DNA of 64,000 nt from Brachycybe producta (Eukaryota; Arthropoda; Diplopoda; Playtdesmida; Andrognathidae): the NCBI GenBank assembly GCA_036925085.1, contig JAUPFP010000084.1, positions 62,001 through 126,000 on the forward strand. The letters run 5' to 3'. Positions 31,666-43,800 of this stretch are shown in pieces. Position 1 is the first letter of the stretch. Each line of letters starts with the position of its first letter. Under the pieces are notes generated by a model that had not been told where the DNA came from, did no database searches, and worked only from the letters and a program-made list of their open reading frames with translations. The position numbers and the translations under genes were made by a program.

Positions 31666-32049
31666 TTAGGGCTTTTCTTAAGTATTATATAGTTAAATAG
31701 GGTCCTTTTCTTAAAATAATTGCATAATTAAGGGCCATTTGTTGAACACCTGCTTTTCTAAACAACAAACCAACATAAAAAAATAGAAGCTACTGAAAAT
31801 TCAGAGGCTGTTATTAACAACACATGGAAAAATATAACTACTTCAACAAAAACATAATTAGAAACTTGAAGAAGCATTTTTAAAAAAATTAAATTCAGAT
31901 TCTAATTACATGTTTCCTCAAACTAATAATTGCAATTATGATTAAAAAACGAAAATACTATCATATTAACAATATAATAGTAGAAACGATAAAGTAAAGA
32001 TAACAAAGATAAAATAATATTGGTTTAAAGTCTACAATAGGAGGAGATT

Positions 32050-33185
32050 GTAAACGGGGCCTCACCGAACTCTGTTCTGTCTTTTAGGTGTAAAATCGGA
32101 AGAGAAACTTGAAATGGTGTTTACAAAACTAGAAGGGTTAGCTCAATCACTTATGGGTCTATTTGGTAGCATTGCAGGTATGAAGGACCACGGATCTCAC
32201 TGGGTGGGGAGGAGAACGTATTGAGAGGTGAGGAATTTGTATAAAAAAAAAATTCAGAACGTGCAGGACCGAAAAACGCGTGTAAAAGTTAGATATTTAC
32301 ATGGTGGTCTATGGCATTTTAAAAAGTATGTTTAGCCTGTTTTAACATGCATGGAGCACGCGCTCCACAAGCCCTCTCCACCAGGGTCAGGAATGTGAGT
32401 AACACGTGCGGACTTGTTGCACGTGCAGAGATCAGCTGTATTTCGTTGAATTTCGTGAAATAGTGTACTTTTTCTGCATAGCAAATGTGCAATACTCTCA
32501 TCAAAATAACCACAATTAGGGGCCATTTTTCGACAACACATTGAAAAATGCTCATTTTTTATTAAATTATTACCCACCATGCACCACCACTCTCGGGCTT
32601 TGAAAATATTTACATTTTTCAAGCGAACGTTTTTTTCTAGAAAAATAATGCGAAAAAAAAATTCAAAGTGATTTAAAAACTAGAATTGTTGGTGATAATG
32701 CTAGGTTTTCTTTTTCAATGTTGAGGACATCTTTAAAAATAAACTTTTTATGAGTTTGAAAAAAGCGAAAATAATTTTTCATGAAATGTCAATGGAAAAA
32801 ACGGGCCATTTTCAAACTGAACTATAAAATATTTATTTTTTAAGATACTGCTTTGAAAAAACGTTTAGCATAATCTTTGACAATTCTAGTTTTGAAAACA
32901 ATTTGAATTTTTGCATAATGTTGTTTCTAAAAAAAAAACGTTTACTTGTCGTTTTTGCGTCCAAGTTTTACAAAAACGTCTATGTAGCAAAAAGCATCGG
33001 TCAATGCAATGACGTCATCCGGAGAGACAAAAGCAGAATAAATATTACATGTAGATTATATCTATTCCGCTACCTTAAGTGATTGAGTTACCCTTCTAGT
33101 TTCTAAAACACTTTCAAGTGTCTCTTCATCATTGCGCTTGAAAGATAAAATAACCATTTGTTCGAGGAGTGTTTACACTGTAAAT
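32050..33185. repeat. long family 1 variant with about 0.9 kb interior
   Basis: Left family 1 end at 32052-32150 (GTAAACGGGGCCTCACCGAA, GTTCTGTCTTTTAGGTG, CTAGAAGGGTTAGCTCAATC). The matching right end is at 33077-33180 (AAGTGATTGAGTTACCCTTC, CACTTTCAAGTGTCTCTTCA, GAGGAGTGTTTACACT). Between them lies sequence not typical of the family: a GC-richer part 32165-32600 and the ACGTCTATG segment shared with 3925-4040. Frames of 78 and 96 residues on the minus strand (32319-32622) have no recognised motif. Confidence 0.5.
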
Positions 33186-34980
33186 TTTAAACCACCTTAA
33201 AGTTGCCTCTAAATAAACTGATGAAATAAAATGTGTTGTAATAAAATAACAACAAAAAAAAAAAACAGAAAATACAAATCCTGCCCCGTTTATGAAATAA
33301 ATCCAGCTGACCAATGTCCATCTAGCTATCAATTTAAATAACATTCACAGCCAAACTTTCTCATGAAAAAAACACACATCGGACCGGGTCTCTCAATTGA
33401 AAAACGGATGCAAAAGAGAGGAGGACTGGAGGATTAACAAAATGAACGGGGAGGGAAGAAAATCACCTTTGGAAGAAACATAGGATAAGGGACAACCTCT
33501 CAACCCTCACCTCCGCCTCTCTATCCTTTTATTTGAGCCCCCCCCCTTCCTTATCCCCTTAATCCCCTCTAAAAATCACTTTATTATATACAAGAGTGGT
33601 TTTTTTTGCGCAAAAACGCGAGGCAAAAAGTCAAGACGATGTCCTTTTTCAAGTTATATTCAAAATTCAAACGTCTGGAAATTTGTTTATTTAAAAAAGG
33701 GGGATATATTAAGGAGGGTTAAGGATCTCCCCTTATCCCCTTGTTATGTTACCTCACCTTATATTTTTAACAAAAAAAAAATTCTACCCTCCAAACAACA
33801 CCTTTTTCTGTATCTACTCTGTCGAACGCTTTCTCCAAATCTATCTAGTCCTCCTCCTCCTCCTTCCTCTCTAAAAGAACCCAGAAAAAACGTTCCAGAG
33901 ATTCGTTTATATTTTTAAAAGTTCTCTTATGGGTCCCTTTGGACTAAAATTGGAGAATATGTTTCGAGGAGACTCATTTACCAAAGGGCTTTTTATATTT
34001 TTTTGAGTGTTCAAGAAAGAAAATCCGACATAACAAATCCGAAACTATTATATTGGTATGACGTTAACAAATCGCAATAGATTTTTCATTTAGAAGAATA
34101 AAAAAAGAACTCCCTTTTGTAAATGATTTGAAATGAACAAAAAATGTCGGGGCTTAGCCCACCCACCCTCTTCTTATTCATAGGTTACGTCTCTTTCTGA
34201 AATAACTAGGACCTTTTTTAATGGAGTTCCATGAATACAAAATTAGAAGTTTCTTATACTTTGTCTTTTTTTAAAAAAAACCTGAATTTTTTGGAGAGAG
34301 ACTCATGGGAAATTTCTGGACACCAAACACAATTTTCGACAATAACAAAAGTTCTTGAATTTTGTCACGAAAAAAAAAATGAATAATTGGGTTTATTTTC
34401 TAAAAAGTCTAAAAACCACAGTAAAGAAGAAAAAAATGGATAAAAGATTAATAGTTTTGCAGTAAAAATCTTCTTCTGGATCTTTTCTTTTTGAAAGCTT
34501 TTTGTATAAGAGGTTCTTCTGACTTTCCAAAATATTCTTAGCCTTCATGAAGCATCTTGAAATCACATTTATATTATTGTGTGTATGTCTTCAAAAGCTA
34601 AACTGTATGAGAACTAGAAACTAACAAAGAGTTGACCTAAAATATTGTCCTTATAAGCTGAGGCAAAAACCACCTAAACTTCAAGCATGGAACAAACTGG
34701 AGGTACAAATGGTACTAGAAATTACAAATTACAATTCCGCAATCCTGCACTATACAATAATTGTACATCAGATACTACACATCCATTAAGTTTGTTGTCA
34801 ATTTTGAACTCGGGAAAACATTTAGAGAAATTCAGTAAAAATGAAATTTTATATTTGGTAGGTGATTCCTACTGGTTAATTTTATAATTTCATAATTAAT
34901 ATCAAAGCCTGCCAACTTTGTCAACCGTTGACTATCGATAATATCGATATACACATTTCAAGAGCTCCCCAAATTGTTTT
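33186..34980. other. AT-rich region, no gene seen
   Basis: C/T-rich tracts (33490-33570, 33840-33870) and A/T runs. The plus-strand frame 34687-34887 starts with an ATG but its 66 residues (MEQTGGTNGTRN...) show no domain and lack neighbours; I do not call it. Confidence 0.45.
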
Positions 34981-34989
34981 TACCAACAA

Positions 34990-35300
34990 TCCACTCGCTT
35001 ATACAGCTCTTAGCTCTAATACAGCTCTCAGCTCTTGTACAGCTTTTAGATTTTATTCAGCTCCTAAGTAGCTCTTATACAGCTTTTTTGCACTTTTAAC
35101 TCTTGTAAAGGCTTAGTTTATGTGCCCAAACTTGGTCTTGTTTGGGGTTCAGTTCTTCTGTGAGTTTAGATCTTGTCCTGATTAGTGATTACTGATTAGC
35201 TTCTTTCTGTCCAGTTTTATCTTTGGCCAGTTTACCTCTTGTATTATAGCTTGGCTTCTGCCCCATGTAGTTTAGCTTCAAGACAAGAGTTTTGCTCAAA
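34990..35300. repeat. degenerate minisatellite of AGCTCTTnTACAGCTCTT motifs
   Basis: Repeated TACAGCTCTTAGCTCT, ACAGCTCTCAGCTCTTG, CAGCTCCTAAGTAGCTC, with irregular 15-25 bp spacing. A related array is at 49150-49370. Confidence 0.5.
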
Positions 35301-36284
35301 TTTCCACAAAAAAAAATGTCCACAGTTCACTCCTAACATAATTCAACATATAAATTCCATATCCATGTACTTATTATAAAAGAGTAGATGAAATTTATGA
35401 CTCAAAAGTCTGAAATTCTTGAATAGAAAATAAAAGAACCCACTAAAAACCCGCCCCTCCTATTTAACCCAGGTCCACAATCACATCACAGACCATGCAA
35501 TTGGAACCTAAGGTTTGCCATATTATTATACCCATACCCATTTTATAATAATAAAGATATTACATAAAACAAAATTTATATCCTGAAGAAAAAAGTTGTC
35601 TCTAATGTTAAACATTTCTGAAGTGACTCTCGTGCCCCCCCCCCCCTCTCCATTTCGGCCCCCCACCCTTTCACCTTTTACTTCAGCACTCACATAAACT
35701 ATATGAAAGCTTACTTTTAACAATAACGCAATGACCAAGCATAAAATGGCCCATTTGTGGTCTTGTTCAAAAAACACACATCTCCAAGTGGGTCCCAAAA
35801 AAAAATGCAATCATTGGTGGTGAACCATAATTTCAAATAAACTTGGCATAATGGAGGGAGCTCATATTGTGAATTTTGACATAAATACCGAGCTTCAAGC
35901 CCTTAATCGACTCAATATATACTTCATTCCTTAGAAAGAAAAACCCAAAATAAGGGTGACAAAACAAAAAGGCCCCACACTTGGTTCCTCTCTCATAACA
36001 AAGTCATAATTCTTGTTTATTTTAGCTTATATATAAAGATACTCGTGGGTATACAATAATAATAATGGGTCCCATTTCATAACTGAAATACTGCGTGAAA
36101 CAAGAAGTGCGTTCAGTTACTCAGCTCGTTTTTGAAGCTACTTGAGAAATTTTTTTAGCTCTATGAGGAACCATACATGTAAAAAAATCGGTTAATTTTG
36201 TCCAAAAAAATTAGCAGTTTAGATGTGGACTTATAATTAAATTTTTGACATGAACGGCTCCTCATACATCACAAATTATTCAAA

Positions 36285-36545
36285 TTGCTTTTAAAAAAGA
36301 TAAGAAACTTGAATATTTTTATAAAAAGTTTATTTCGAAAATTATCATTTTAATGCTCAACTTTAATTCTCCTTTACTATTCTAGTTTCTAATATGCTTT
36401 TATGTCAGTTTGAAAATGACTCAATTTTAAGCAGGCGACACTTTTAAATTGTTTTCTATAAAAAAATATTTCTAAACATATCAAAATCATGAAAACACTT
36501 AAGTGATTCAGCTAACCCTTCTAGTTTCTAAAACACTTCATATAG
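36285..36545. repeat. family 1 palindromic element
   Basis: Left arm with AAAAAGTTTATTTCGAAAAT; centre GAAAATGACTCAATTTTAAG then CAGGCGAC; right arm CTTAAGTGATTCAGCTAACC then CTTCTAGTTTCTAAAACACT. The left outer end has decayed. Confidence 0.6.
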
Positions 36546-37110
36546 TGTCTTTTTAGTGTTCTTCTTCTGAAATGAAATTTTGGGCTACATAAATCAAAAT
36601 ACAGGGTGCATCATCACCAGTCATATTTGGTAATCTGACTGAATTGGTGAATTTGATTTTACCCTTTAATAAAAAAGAAAGAAACCTCCGAGCACAGGGT
36701 TCCACAAAATGGAAAAAAACAATGCTTTATTGTGCAAAAAGGAGGAATTTCAGAGGAATTAAAGAGGAATTTTAGAATATGCGGAAAACCCCTGATGAGA
36801 GGGTATAATTTGAAGTTCAAGTTTCTTTTACTGAATTTGGACCCTAGATATGTGGTTGGCCCATTTTTTGATATATGGGCCAATATCATATATGTTTCAA
36901 GAGATAATATTGTTAAAAATTTTAAAAGTGCTCAAGTAGATTTTCAACTTTAAAAGGTTGCACAAAATACACAATTGTTTTTTTTTTTCGGTGGGATTTT
37001 TATCTGTCATTTTCATCTACAAGGTTTTTAACATGAACGTTTCATGTCTAAAGAGAGTAGAAGGGGGGGTGGATGGGTTACACCTGATACGGGTCAGTGA
37101 GCCAAAATGT

Positions 37111-37133
37111 AGTAGTAGTAGTAGTAGTAGTAG
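37111..37133. repeat. (TAG)n microsatellite
   Basis: About eight TAG/GTA triplets in a row on the plus strand. Confidence 0.9.
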
Positions 37134-37208
37134 GGTACACCCCCCTTCCCCCCACCTCAAATGTGACACATCTTTTTTTTTGGAAGGCCTTCACTTAATT
37201 ACGTACTC

Positions 37209-37668
37209 TTAGGTCAGTTTCACACGGACCACTTTGTAGTGCCACCACAAAGACGCAACTTGCTTCACACGGATCACCACTGAAGGCCACTCACCGCCAC
37301 TATTATGACCTTGAACATCAGCGACAAACAAGTTGTGGTTCACCACTTGTGGCAGGACTAAATACTGACATCCTTTACTTTTCATATAATTTTTTTAAAA
37401 GAAATTTTGCCATTTTAAAAATTATTTCTAAAAATTCCATCCACACAATGAACACTTTGTGTCACCACGCAGTGATAGACGCGGCGTGTTTCACACATGT
37501 TGCGGATTCGACACTCGTGGCTCAACTGAAACATTTACCGACAATTTGGGGCAACAAATAACTATTTCAGTGTCTTATGTGAACAGCCTCATTGGAATCA
37601 ATGATCTGTTTATAAAGGAACACTTTTTGTGGTGACATAAAAGTGTCTCGTGTGAAGTTGGGTTTCAT
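37209..37668. repeat. 460-bp TIR element with CACACG-type ends
   Basis: Left end GTCAGTTTCACACGGACCAC then TTTGTAGTGCCACCACAAAG; right end TTTTTGTGGTGACATAAAAG then TGTCTCGTGTGAAGTTGGG. Ends match as inverted repeats (TTCACACGnnmCACTTT, CACCACAAA). A subrepeat TTCACACGGATCAC follows at 37273. The interior GC-richer part (37440-37560) has an open 70-codon frame without known motif. Confidence 0.55.
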
Positions 37669-38242
37669 TAGTGTGCCTATTATTAATTTAGTAGCCCACT
37701 AGAAATGAAATTAGGTGCAACAGAACCACAAGAAAAATGGTAATATGGCGTCAGCGTTCCCGACAGAACAGAGCTTATACTGTATTATTATTTATTATTA
37801 ATATAATTACTCGCGAGCCACTTCATGAGAACCACAAAAAACCTATCTAACCACTTTTTTTTTGTGTTCTCTAAACGAAGATATCACAAATATAATATAT
37901 TAATATTAAATAGTTGTTGTTTCACAAACAAACTTTCAGGAATTTTGTTTTTCTATCTTTTAAAAAAGTTTTTACTTGTATTTAATTTAATTCCATTTTG
38001 AGGCAAAATTCTACAACATTCTCCACCGAACACACAAACGCACAAAAAAACTTTTATTAAGTTATTGTTTTAAAAAAATCTATTGTTTAAGAACCAAAAA
38101 AAAAAATGTGAGAAACAGTTTTAAACGTCCAACAGTTTTTTTTCTTCTAAATAACAATTGTTTGTGGTTCTAAATTGGCGGCCATGACAGTCACAAACAA
38201 CAGTTATACTCCCTTATTATAATCAATTCTAATGGCTACCCA

Positions 38243-38258
38243 CCCCCCCCCCCCCCCC
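38243..38258. repeat. poly-C tract, 16 C
   Basis: One of several long G or C homopolymers: also 19042-19053, 35635-35646, 44867-44878, 50390-50402, 50602-50614, 53126-53142 and 59280-59293. Confidence 0.9.
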
Positions 38259-38835
38259 TTCTCTATTTTTACTAAGAAAAACATTCCATTCTTAAGAAAA
38301 ACAAAATGGAAAATCTCATTTTCAAAAAAGACATTATTAAGCATTTGGTATAATAATGACTTTCACTTCATTAAAATAAGGAAATGCGTGTTTCTCAATG
38401 TAATTTCGCCTAAAGACACAAAAAACTATTCAAACCCCTCTTTAAATTGAAATCCCTCCTCCATCTTTCAAACATCATTTACAAGAAATGTATTATCGTT
38501 AATTGTTAATTTCGATTATCTTAACCCTCTTCGTTTTTTTTTTTGGTATTTGTAATGTTGCCTAAAGATTTTAACGAAATCGTCGAGAATTAATTATAAG
38601 TTAATTAAGTTTATATGAAACGGATGTGTTGTCAAAACACTACAACTTTAGTTGTTTTTACTTACAGAAGAAACTTAATCAAAATACACTATGACTGGTC
38701 ATTGCACAAAACCACAAATTAAGCATTTTAGGCAATGTGCACACTGTCTAAAACAACTAACCAATATAAAGCCTCAATCACATTATATACAACTGGTTTA
38801 AAACAACATTCCATTTATTAAATATCACTTTTAAA

Positions 38836-39035
38836 TCGGGTATCACCCACTGGAAATGAAGACATTGTTGTCTTAACGTTACTTGGAACTCAAAACATCC
38901 ATCCACTCACTGCATCTGAATTGATTTGCGCGCAAACAAGTTTTCAACTTTTAAGAGATTTGCTGGGACGTAACATTTTGGGTCGCGGGCATCACAAACC
39001 AGAAATGAAGACAATGATGTCTTGCAAACTTTCCT
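38836..39035. repeat. direct duplicate of GGAAATGAAGACATTGTTGT-type block
   Basis: ATCACCCACTGGAAATGAAG (38845) and ATCACAAACCAGAAATGAAG (38991) are each followed by ACA.TG.TGTCTT. Two copies about 145 bp apart. Confidence 0.45.
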
Positions 39036-39064
39036 TTTGGGTGAAAGACATTTTTAAGTTGCAA

Positions 39065-39345
39065 AGTCAAGTTGTCACTTGAATTTCAACTTGTATACCC
39101 TCTAAACAGAGACACAACATAGAAAAAGCTCGTGTTTTATTGCACTTGCATTTGAACTAACAAGTTTTTCTATATTTAAATCCTCTTCCAGAGAGTTTAA
39201 GTTCAAGTTCAAGTGCCATGCAAATGCAAGAAGGAAACATTACACTTGTCGCTTGAACTTCAAACTTCAACTTGTACTCTTTGTTTTATTGCTATACATG
39301 TTGAACAGTGTTTTTCGATGTTGGAATCCTGGTTCATGACTTTAA
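39065..39345. repeat. family 3 palindromic element(s)
   Basis: CACTTGAATTTCAACTTGTA, CCCTCTAAACAGAGACACAA and inverted GTTTAAGTTCAAGTTCAAG; a second, partial set follows at 39250-39345 (CTTGAACTTCAAACTTCAAC, GTTGGAATCCTGGTTC). Confidence 0.5.
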
Positions 39346-40194
39346 CCAAAATGTAGAATTCCACAGATAAAATTTAATGTAGTGAAGAAAAACCAAAACA
39401 TGCTTACTATATTTACTTAGTAAAAAATGTTAAGTAAGCACCATAATTCAAATATAACACTTATGATCATTACCAAGTATTATCCCGATTTATATAATTG
39501 TTATATAGGCTTATATGTTCCCACTTGTATACATATGTATACCTAATCATAATATTATCACATTGTGATTTATCACCACCACCACCATTCGTGACAATAT
39601 TTTTACAAACATCCGTAAAACTAAAATAGACATGGTTGTGTGTACACACACACTTAAGAGGCTAATGAGAGGAGGGTATATTAAAAAATCACAAAGCGGT
39701 TATGATAGTTACAGCACACACACACAAAAAAACCTCATTATTATCAGAAAAGAGAGTGAGTAAAAAAAGTAGAAGAACCAATTAATTGACTGCGACTTCT
39801 AATCACAATGAACTCCTGTGACACATTCATGAGATTCGGACAAGACAACCGTTCATGTTTAAATTGCAAAACCTCTTTAAAAAAACAACAGGGTTTCAAT
39901 TCCCTCCACCCTATTTCCAACCCTCATCTTGCACCTTCAGGGCAACAAAGGTGTAACTGTTAAACAAAACCCAAAGTTATAACTTTTTGAAAGTTTTAAC
40001 TTCAAATGTATCTATGTACTTAGTGGAGGGTCTTTTTTTGGTTTTTCTTCTTCCTGACCAACATTTTCAATCATCTTCTTGTGTCTTGTCCCATCGCCAC
40101 AGGCAACAAACGGATTAGTTTTAACTTTTTAAGAGTTATTCACAAAAGTACAAAATGGGCCACATTATGGCCCTCAACTTGAGTGATAAGGCGT

Positions 40195-40556
40195 TTGGCA
40201 CACAAACCACTTTTGGTGACCGATTTCGACACTGCAAAATGTAGTCGCAGGTGGTTGGGCGGTGGTTGCAGTGTATTGCAATTGTAAAAACCCTAACCTG
40301 AACCCTAACACAGACCACTTTTGGTGGTCGACTTCGACAGTGAATAATGTTGCCGAACGTGGCTGAGTTGTTGGTTGCATTGTATTGCAATGGAAACAAG
40401 CCTGACAGTGGCACACAGACCACTTTTGGTGCTCAGTTTTGAAACTGCAAAACATTTTAGCAGGTGGTTAAGCTGCTGTTTCCAACTGACTTTCGCACAC
40501 CAGCGACAAATCGACTACATTTTGCAGTCGAAATCGACCACCAAAAGTGGTCTGTG
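40195..40556. repeat. family 6 TIR element with internal tandem units
   Basis: Left end GGCACACAAACCACTTTTGG, TGACCGATTTCGACACTGCA, AAATGTAGTCG. Right end CGACTACATTTTGCAGTCGA, AATCGACCACCAAAAGTGGT, CTGTGTG is its reverse complement with few changes. Between them, CACAGACCACTTTTGGTG recurs at 40308 and 40415, giving three forward units about 108 bp apart before the inverted end. Related solo copy at 24605-24730. Confidence 0.65.
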
Positions 40557-40638
40557 TGTCAAGGGCCTCTCAGGAGCCCTCAAGGAGCCCTTAGGTTGCT
40601 CACCTGTATTTATGAAAAATAAGACAAAAGAAGAAGAA

Positions 40639-40752
40639 GAAGAAGGCGTCTTCAACTCAGCAGGTGGGACTCGAAAAACTCTTAAAAAAGAATAAACTTT
40701 TGACCAAAAACAGTTTTTGAAAGTTGAAGAAGTTGAAGAAGAAGAAGAACTC
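40639..40752. repeat. GAA-rich low-complexity tracts
   Basis: AAAGAAGAAGAAGAAGAAGG near 40626-40645 and GTTGAAGAAGTTGAAGAAGA at 40722-40750. The Ser- or Glu-rich frames on both strands come from these tracts. Confidence 0.6.
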
Positions 40753-41234
40753 TCAGGCAAAAAACTTTTAAAATAAGACAGAAACTGAGATGAAATTCTT
40801 ATATTTTTTTTAAAAAAAGAAACACCTCAACCCTCCCATGTTTCTACCTTTACCTTTAGAAGAAGAAAAAAAAAAACTCAATTTCTAGTCTCCATGTAGA
40901 GAGAGAGATAGACACCTTTTGTTCCATGCATAAAATCCAATTTATAATATTCTTTCAGAAGGCAAAACCTCCCCCCCCCCTTTTACCTTCCTACCTATCC
41001 AACATAGCTCATATTTTAACAAAAAAATCTTTCATTATAAAATATATACGTAGACACATTTCCGTTATTTATATATTATATTTTTTTCTACATGAATAGA
41101 AATTGTGTTTCCTCTTTCTCTCTCTCTTCAGAGTTATTCTTTTTATGGACTTAAAAGTTAGTTACTCTCAAACTTAACTTGCTAGTTGTAAGTGGCCACA
41201 CACACATTTTCATGAAGCACATTTCAAATTGTAT

Positions 41235-41490
41235 CATAGAAAGTTGTGATAGTGTGTCATTTTGAAATTTTTACTAGTCTACTCTCTCTTTGTATGCCTT
41301 ATTTTACTGGCTGAAATACAGAAACAAAAATCAAAGAGACATTTTCAAAATGCATTGAAAAACAACTGTTTGAATGTCACAGAAATGTTGTGACAAGTGG
41401 TATTTATCACAGAAAAGTTGTGATAGTGTGGTTTTTAAATTTAATATATTCTACTTTTTTATTTATTTTACTGGATGGAATACGCAACAA
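41235..41490. repeat. direct duplication, two units about 170 bp apart
   Basis: AGAAAGTTGTGATAGTGTG (41239) ... TTATTTTACTGGCTGAAATA and AGAAAAGTTGTGATAGTGTG (41411) ... TTATTTTACTGGATGGAATA are collinear. Confidence 0.6.
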
Positions 41491-41854
41491 ACAAAAAAAC
41501 AGGAAATCGTAACAAGAATCAATTTTTCCTGAAATGTTTACAGGAATACGATACTAGAAGTGACCATCACAGTTCTAGAAAAAGGACTATTCTACTATAA
41601 AGTGCATATAAATATTGTAAAGGACTTCTTTGGGACCTTATTTGGAAGATGGACAAAATTAACATTAAAAATTCAACAATTTTCAGAGGAATAAAAAGCG
41701 AAAATTCATAAATACAACAAACGAAAACACAATTCAAGTAAGTATAATAATGAAGTCATTAAATAACAAAAATGGCCGCCAAAAAGGACAAAAATCTCCA
41801 TATTTCAGAAGTAACTTCACAATAAGAAATTGAAAATTGTTTTTTTTTTTTAAA

Positions 41855-42425
41855 CTAGAAAAGTAAATGAATCATATGAAATTATGAATATGGTCTTAAT
41901 GGCAGTTTAAAAATTCAGACAAAGTCTACAAATTAAACATAAAAAATGGCCGCCAAATAGAAAAAAAAATTCACTGAAGTAACTACACAAGAAGAAGTTG
42001 AAAATTGTTTTTTGGAAGAGAAACTAGAAGAAAGAGTATTGAATGATTCATATATTTTAAAATAAACTTTTTATAGTAATTTAAAAAATCAAACAAAAGG
42101 TACAAACTGAAATTTTCACCTTTTTGCATGAAAAAAAGTTTATTTTTCATCATAGGCCCTTTATTAATAATTAATTTTACTCATCTAGTTTTTAAAAAAA
42201 CATTTTCAATTTTCCCTTAAGGTTGCTCTTATATGATCACATTGATCAAACGTTTTTTTTTCAACTCGTTGATTATTCTGCATTTCAGGAGTAAGAAGAC
42301 TAAAAAAATTACGTGTGTTAGAAACTAGAACGGCTTTGAAAAAATATCCACAAGAAAATTCTTTCAAAGGATTGAAACACCCTTCTAGTTTCTTAAACAC
42401 ATACAAATTTATCTTCATTTTACAC
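41855..42425. repeat. family 1 cluster (three degraded copies)
   Basis: AAACTAGAAAAGTAAATGAA (41862), AAACTAGAAGAAAGAGTATT (42022) with TTTACTCATCTAGTTTTT (42177), and a compact palindrome 42285-42425 (GTTAGAAACTAGAACGGC ... ACACCCTTCTAGTTTCTTAA). AATGGCCGCC motifs lie at 41771 and 41945. Confidence 0.55.
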
Positions 42426-42519
42426 CTACAACTGGTTAAAAGAGAATTATTTCAAAATGCAGAATCTAACTGGTCCTTTTTAAATTTTACATCAGAAATT
42501 TAGTAGCTTTCATTTTCTA

Positions 42520-42820
42520 GTATTTTATTTGATACAATTCATTTTATACTTAAAACGTAGAAGGGTCAATAATATTTTTTCCACAAATAGACATGATTTT
42601 ATATCAAGTATGTCGCAGAAGCAAAAACACCTCCGAAAACTATTAATAAAGTATACAAAGTGGTGGGGCTCTAAAAAGCTTATTTTAAAAGATATCATCA
42701 TCATGAAAAAATATATCATTAAGTGATTGAGCTACTCTTCTAGTATCTAAAACACTGTCAATTTTTTTTTTTCATTCTGAAAGTAAAAATAATCAAGAAT
42801 TCGAGAAGCGTTTACACTTT
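42520..42820. repeat. family 1 element
   Basis: Right arm AAGATATCATCATCATGAAA, TTAAGTGATTGAGCTACTCT, TCTAGTATCTAAAACACT; outer end GAATTCGAGAAGCGTTTACA then CTTT at 42820. The left arm is decayed (AAACGTAGAAGGGTCAA at 42553). Confidence 0.55.
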
Positions 42821-42859
42821 CAAATTACGCACAAATAACAGAATTAAACCTACGGAAAC

Positions 42860-43105
42860 TAGTCACTCGAATTTCAACTTGAACTCTCTGAGCAGGGTTC
42901 CAACAATCCACATTCAAGAATACAATAGTGTTTCAATGTTGAAACTCCGTTCAGATTGTTCCGGTGATTTTTCCTATAATTGAATATCGGCATTTAATCA
43001 ATTTCAACCCTCAAAACAGGGTTCCAACATTTGAAAACCCTGGTTTTTCTGCCTACGAACTCTGTTCCTGAAGTTCAAGTGACAAGTTTTCTACTTCAAC
43101 TTGGG
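42860..43105. repeat. family 3 palindromic element
   Basis: CACTCGAATTTCAACTTGAA, CTCTCTGAGCAGGGTTCCAA at the left; CCTCAAAACAGGGTTCCAAC, CTCTGTTCCTGAAGTTCAAG at the right. Confidence 0.55.
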
Positions 43106-43251
43106 CCTAAAACATAGGAAACCAGCCTCACTTCAGGATCACAAGCTATGATATAGCTTATAAAACTAGTTAATTTAGCAATGACTGCTGATATTTGTAG
43201 ATTGTTCAAAATTTACTTTTCCAAAAATACATGTAAATATTGGACAGATGA

Positions 43252-43382
43252 TAATATAGTATTACTCGTGAACGGGATATCCCGCAGTCCGCCTGACACA
43301 CAACCGAGATACCGACATTCATCAAGGCACAGCAGGGTGCTGCAAGTACGGCGCCGAGAAAACTTCACCAGGGTCCCCCTTC
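43252..43382 (+). other. GC-rich exon-like segment, gene unknown
   Basis: After a TTGGACAG acceptor-like site the plus frame is open through SRSPPDTQPRYRHSSRHSRV LQ and beyond, with CAAGTACGG as a possible donor at about 43349. G+C is much higher than the flanks. The minus strand is also open in two frames (for instance LAAPCCALMNVGISVVCQAD), so strand and coding status are undecided. Confidence 0.2.
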
Positions 43383-43745
43383 CGCCCCCAAATATACCCC
43401 CAGTGCCCACCCTCCCTCTCTTATCTCTTTCTAGTCTCTAACAATAATCTACCCCCCCCCCCACCCCTCCAACATCCTTAAGGGCAAAAACTCAAATCAT
43501 TTTGGACAAAGACAGATAGGCAAAGCCACCAATATTATATACTGATGATAAAGGAAGGACATTTCTACTATCTTTCAGGTAATCTCAGGTATCTCAGGTA
43601 AAAAAAAGTCAGGTAAAAAGTTAACATTTCAAACAAACCAAAATAACACACAAAAAAATGATCAGATATATAAATTGTTTTCTCTTCTATCAAAAGTGTT
43701 ATCATCACCAAAAAAATATTTAAAGAGTCCTGGTTTTTATTTACA

Positions 43746-43800
43746 GATGACCAGTTGGTGACCACCACATACCAGAGCCGCCATCATCATGTCACACAAC
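43746..43800 (+). other. possible internal exon, gene unknown
   Basis: Acceptor TTTTTATTTACAG is followed by an open frame DQLVTTTYQSRHHHVTQLLM. A GT donor could be GTGGGG near 43816 or GTGAAC near 43840. The frame does not join in phase with 43252-43349 through the obvious sites. I do not recognise the peptide. Confidence 0.2.

Noticed and set aside
43265..43345. minus-strand PCCALMNVGISVVCQADC as a cysteine-rich DB-type module
   Set aside because: The CC-x10-C-x3-C spacing is two residues off the module's usual spacing, only one half is present, and all frames are open here because of base composition.
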